Shown here: positions 62,363 to 64,000 of the stretch, piece after piece
How positions within the stretch are numbered: position 1 is the stretch's first letter
Layout of the letters: every line of letters starts with the position of its first letter
Assembly (NCBI RefSeq): GCF_001870905.1
Contig: NZ_LNDC01000098.1
Location: forward strand, 1-64,000
Length of the DNA stretch: 64,000 nucleotides
Origin: Geitlerinema sp. PCC 9228
GTDB lineage: Bacteria > Cyanobacteriota > Cyanobacteriia > Cyanobacteriales > PCC-9228
Reading direction: 5' to 3'
Notes under the pieces: generated by a model
The model's database searches: none
What the model was told of the DNA's origin: nothing
What the model saw: only the letters and a program-made list of their open reading frames with translations
Made by a program: the position numbers and the translations under genes

Positions 62363-64000
62363 TTAATCGTCATCGTCATCGTCGTCATCGTCATCGTCGT
62401 CATCGTCATCGTCGTCATCGTCATCGTCGTCATCGTCGCAGCCAATATCGCAAATATCGTCAATCCTGCCTTGAGTAACTCCTACCTCTTCATAATCCGC
62501 CAGCAAACCGCTGATATCATAAACCGCCATACCGCTAGAAGTGTCAAGATTGAGCGTATACGTCACCTCACCTGGAGGAGCAGCGATCGCAGATGCCAAT
62601 TGTGAGGAAAACACCCGCAGGCGACGATTCACCACGGCAAAAGCCCCCTGTTTGAAAGAAGCCTGATATGTATTTTCCCGCTGCGGTGAAGGCAGACGTG
62701 CGATGGCAAAATCGCTGAGATTTACATCATCCGCATCCTGTAAAAATACTACCCGTGCCTGACTGTAATTACCGGCAGCAACGCCACTCACTCTTGTAAA
62801 ATAGCTATACATGGGACCATCCAGGTCGATTTCCCGATTTTCGTCGGTATCCTGGGTCACCACCGTACGTAGTACCCCATTTTCCGGCGTATCCGAAAGA
62901 ATCAGATTAATCAAAGCATGGGTACCCAGCAATTCCGTTTCCGTATAACCGATCGGGCGATTCTGTAGGTCAAACAGACGTACCACCAAGCGGTCTTCTT
63001 CTTGCAAGCCACGGATAAATCGAGCCGCTTCCCCAATCTGATAGCGAAAATCGCCCAAGAATCGTTCCCGCATATAGCCTTGGGAAGTTTTCTCGCGCAC
63101 AGAAAGCCGGGCAATGACGCCGGGCAAAGTAACCCGTTTTTGGCGAACGGCAAGGGTGAACGTACCAGCCTGGGTTTGGTTGGTTTCAATTCGGCGCAAG
63201 CTCACCAGACGTTCTTTGCTGATGCGAGAGATATTTTGATAGGCAGAAATTTTCTCTTGGACAATTTGCAAATCTCTATTCTCAGAAAGATCGTAGCGCA
63301 ACCGGACGACAGCTTTCATGTCTACATCTTCTAAGTTAGTATTTTCGCCCACCACTTCGCGAATTTTGCTGAGGGGAATCTCCTCAAGGGGCAAAAGTTC
63401 TTGTCCGGATTCGTTTTCAATCAAGCGAGCGCCGGTGCTATTATAGGCTAGCTGCCAGCGATCTCCTTGGCGCACAAATAGTTGGTAAACCGCATTGGCG
63501 TAGGTGGTGGTAGGCTTGTCCAGAACGTGGGTTGCGATCGCGATATTTTGGGTTTGGTTGCTTTCATCCACTAGACGCACCACATTCACCAAAGCATCCC
63601 ATCCCCGTTCGTCAATTCTAGTACGCGAACGATCGAGCAATTGCGTGGCAGCGGTATCCAACTTCACTATCGACCCCGATTCGTTGGTACGATACACCCA
63701 CCGCTGTAGGTCTTTTTTGACGATGACCTGCCATCCAGAAACCATTTGTTGGGTGCAGATGGTTTCTTCCTCTGCCAACCCCAGACAGCCATCCGACCAA
63801 GTGCGTTTTTCCACCGCTACAATATTAAGGTTGGCACGGGAAACGTTGGTTCTGCGGACAATATCCCGAAAAACGGCATCTACGACAGCAGATGACATGC
63901 CGGCGCGGGTTTCTGCCTGGCTGCGTTCTATGGGATTGGCGGTGGCTGGTGGCTGCCAGCTGTATCCGGCTACCAATAAAGAGGCGGCCGCGATCGCACT
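62363..64000 (-). CDS. secreted-looking protein with poly-Asp tail (5' truncated)
   Basis: 545 residues are visible. The reading frame stays open to the window edge, so the start is missing; the first residues (AIAAASLLVAG) look like a signal peptide core. The protein has a long beta-rich body with segments LVRLRYDLSENRDLQ, ARLSVREKTSQGY and GDFRYQIGEAARFIRGLQEE. It resembles no family that I can name. It ends CDIGC and then 24 Asp. The tail (62366-62437) is coded by a 15-bp repeat unit. A calcium-binding or charge-based surface role is possible but unproven. Confidence 0.65.
   Translation of the reverse strand, partial: SAIAAASLLVAGYSWQPPATANPIERSQAETRAGMSSAVVDAVFRDIVRRTNVSRANLNIVAVEKRTWSDGCLGLAEEETICTQQMVSGWQVIVKKDLQRWVYRTNESGSIVKLDTAATQLLDRSRTRIDERGWDALVNVVRLVDESNQTQNIAIATHVLDKPTTTYANAVYQLFVRQGDRWQLAYNSTGARLIENESGQELLPLEEIPLSKIREVVGENTNLEDVDMKAVVRLRYDLSENRDLQIVQEKISAYQNISRISKERLVSLRRIETNQTQAGTFTLAVRQKRVTLPGVIARLSVREKTSQGYMRERFLGDFRYQIGEAARFIRGLQEEDRLVVRLFDLQNRPIGYTETELLGTHALINLILSDTPENGVLRTVVTQDTDENREIDLDGPMYSYFTRVSGVAAGNYSQARVVFLQDADDVNLSDFAIARLPSPQRENTYQASFKQGAFAVVNRRLRVFSSQLASAIAAPPGEVTYTLNLDTSSGMAVYDISGLLADYEEVGVTQGRIDDICDIGCDDDDDDDDDDDDDDDDDDDDDDDD
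62366..62437. repeat. in-frame short tandem repeat encoding 24 Asp
   Basis: Only GAT and GAC codons occur. They are arranged mostly as a 15-bp unit that on the plus strand reads ATCGTCATCGTCGTC, repeated about four times. The number of units is likely to vary between strains by slippage. Confidence 0.85.

Overview
The window comes from a cyanobacterium, probably a filamentous one. HIP1 octamers (GCGATCGC) occur throughout, and the gene content is typical: a helical carotenoid protein, NrtS, DUF1802 and DUF3082 proteins, a TLP40/Cyp38-type lumenal cyclophilin, a photosynthetic-type GAPDH and the rpsL-rpsG-fusA-tuf-rpsJ cluster. I cannot name the species. Two genes run off the ends (1..90 and 62363..64000).

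Layout. 0-12.5 kb holds metabolic and redox genes: CPBP protease, glycogen debranching enzyme, NrtS, two alpha/beta hydrolases, an MBL-fold protein, a rhodanese/thioredoxin pair, a NIL-domain ferredoxin, prfB with an intact +1 programmed frameshift, and a stand-alone helical carotenoid protein. 12.5-16.2 kb holds repeats (a roughly 200-bp tandem duplication and GTAGGGTGGGCA palindromes), a beta-propeller glycosidase-like gene, a decayed Rieske oxygenase fragment and an FAD monooxygenase. 16.2-26.4 kb is a type I-G CRISPR-Cas locus read on the minus strand in the order cas3, csx17/cas8g, csb1/cas7g, csb2/cas5-6, leader, 30-repeat array. It has no cas1, cas2 or cas4. One terminal spacer carries a 120-bp MITE, and one spacer is present twice. 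26.4-31.5 kb is accessory: MITE copies, an unrecognised multi-pass membrane protein with an HExxH motif, an orphan IS630-type helix-turn-helix protein, a TPR protein and a low-complexity protein.

31.5-43.3 kb is core: MFS transporter, tRNA-Arg(ACG), tgt, rsmA, ispE, the str ribosomal/elongation-factor cluster and an IscA-like protein. 43.4-44.95 kb is a complete-looking IscB with its upstream omegaRNA (HEARO RNA), without a transposase. 45-62.1 kb is core again: GerMN protein, ArsR regulator, efp-accB, cyclophilin, thiL, gap, nadD, murC-murB, YbaB/EbfC, ligA, a Gfo/Idh/MocA oxidoreductase, an RNase D-like exonuclease and trpB. The window ends in a large secreted-looking protein with a 24-Asp C-terminal tail.

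The two RNA-guided systems (type I-G and IscB) and the MITE family that has invaded the CRISPR array are the most distinctive content. An unexplained, heavily base-paired segment at about 10.7-11.1 kb may be a third RNA-guided relic (a TnpB-type omegaRNA), but that is inference.
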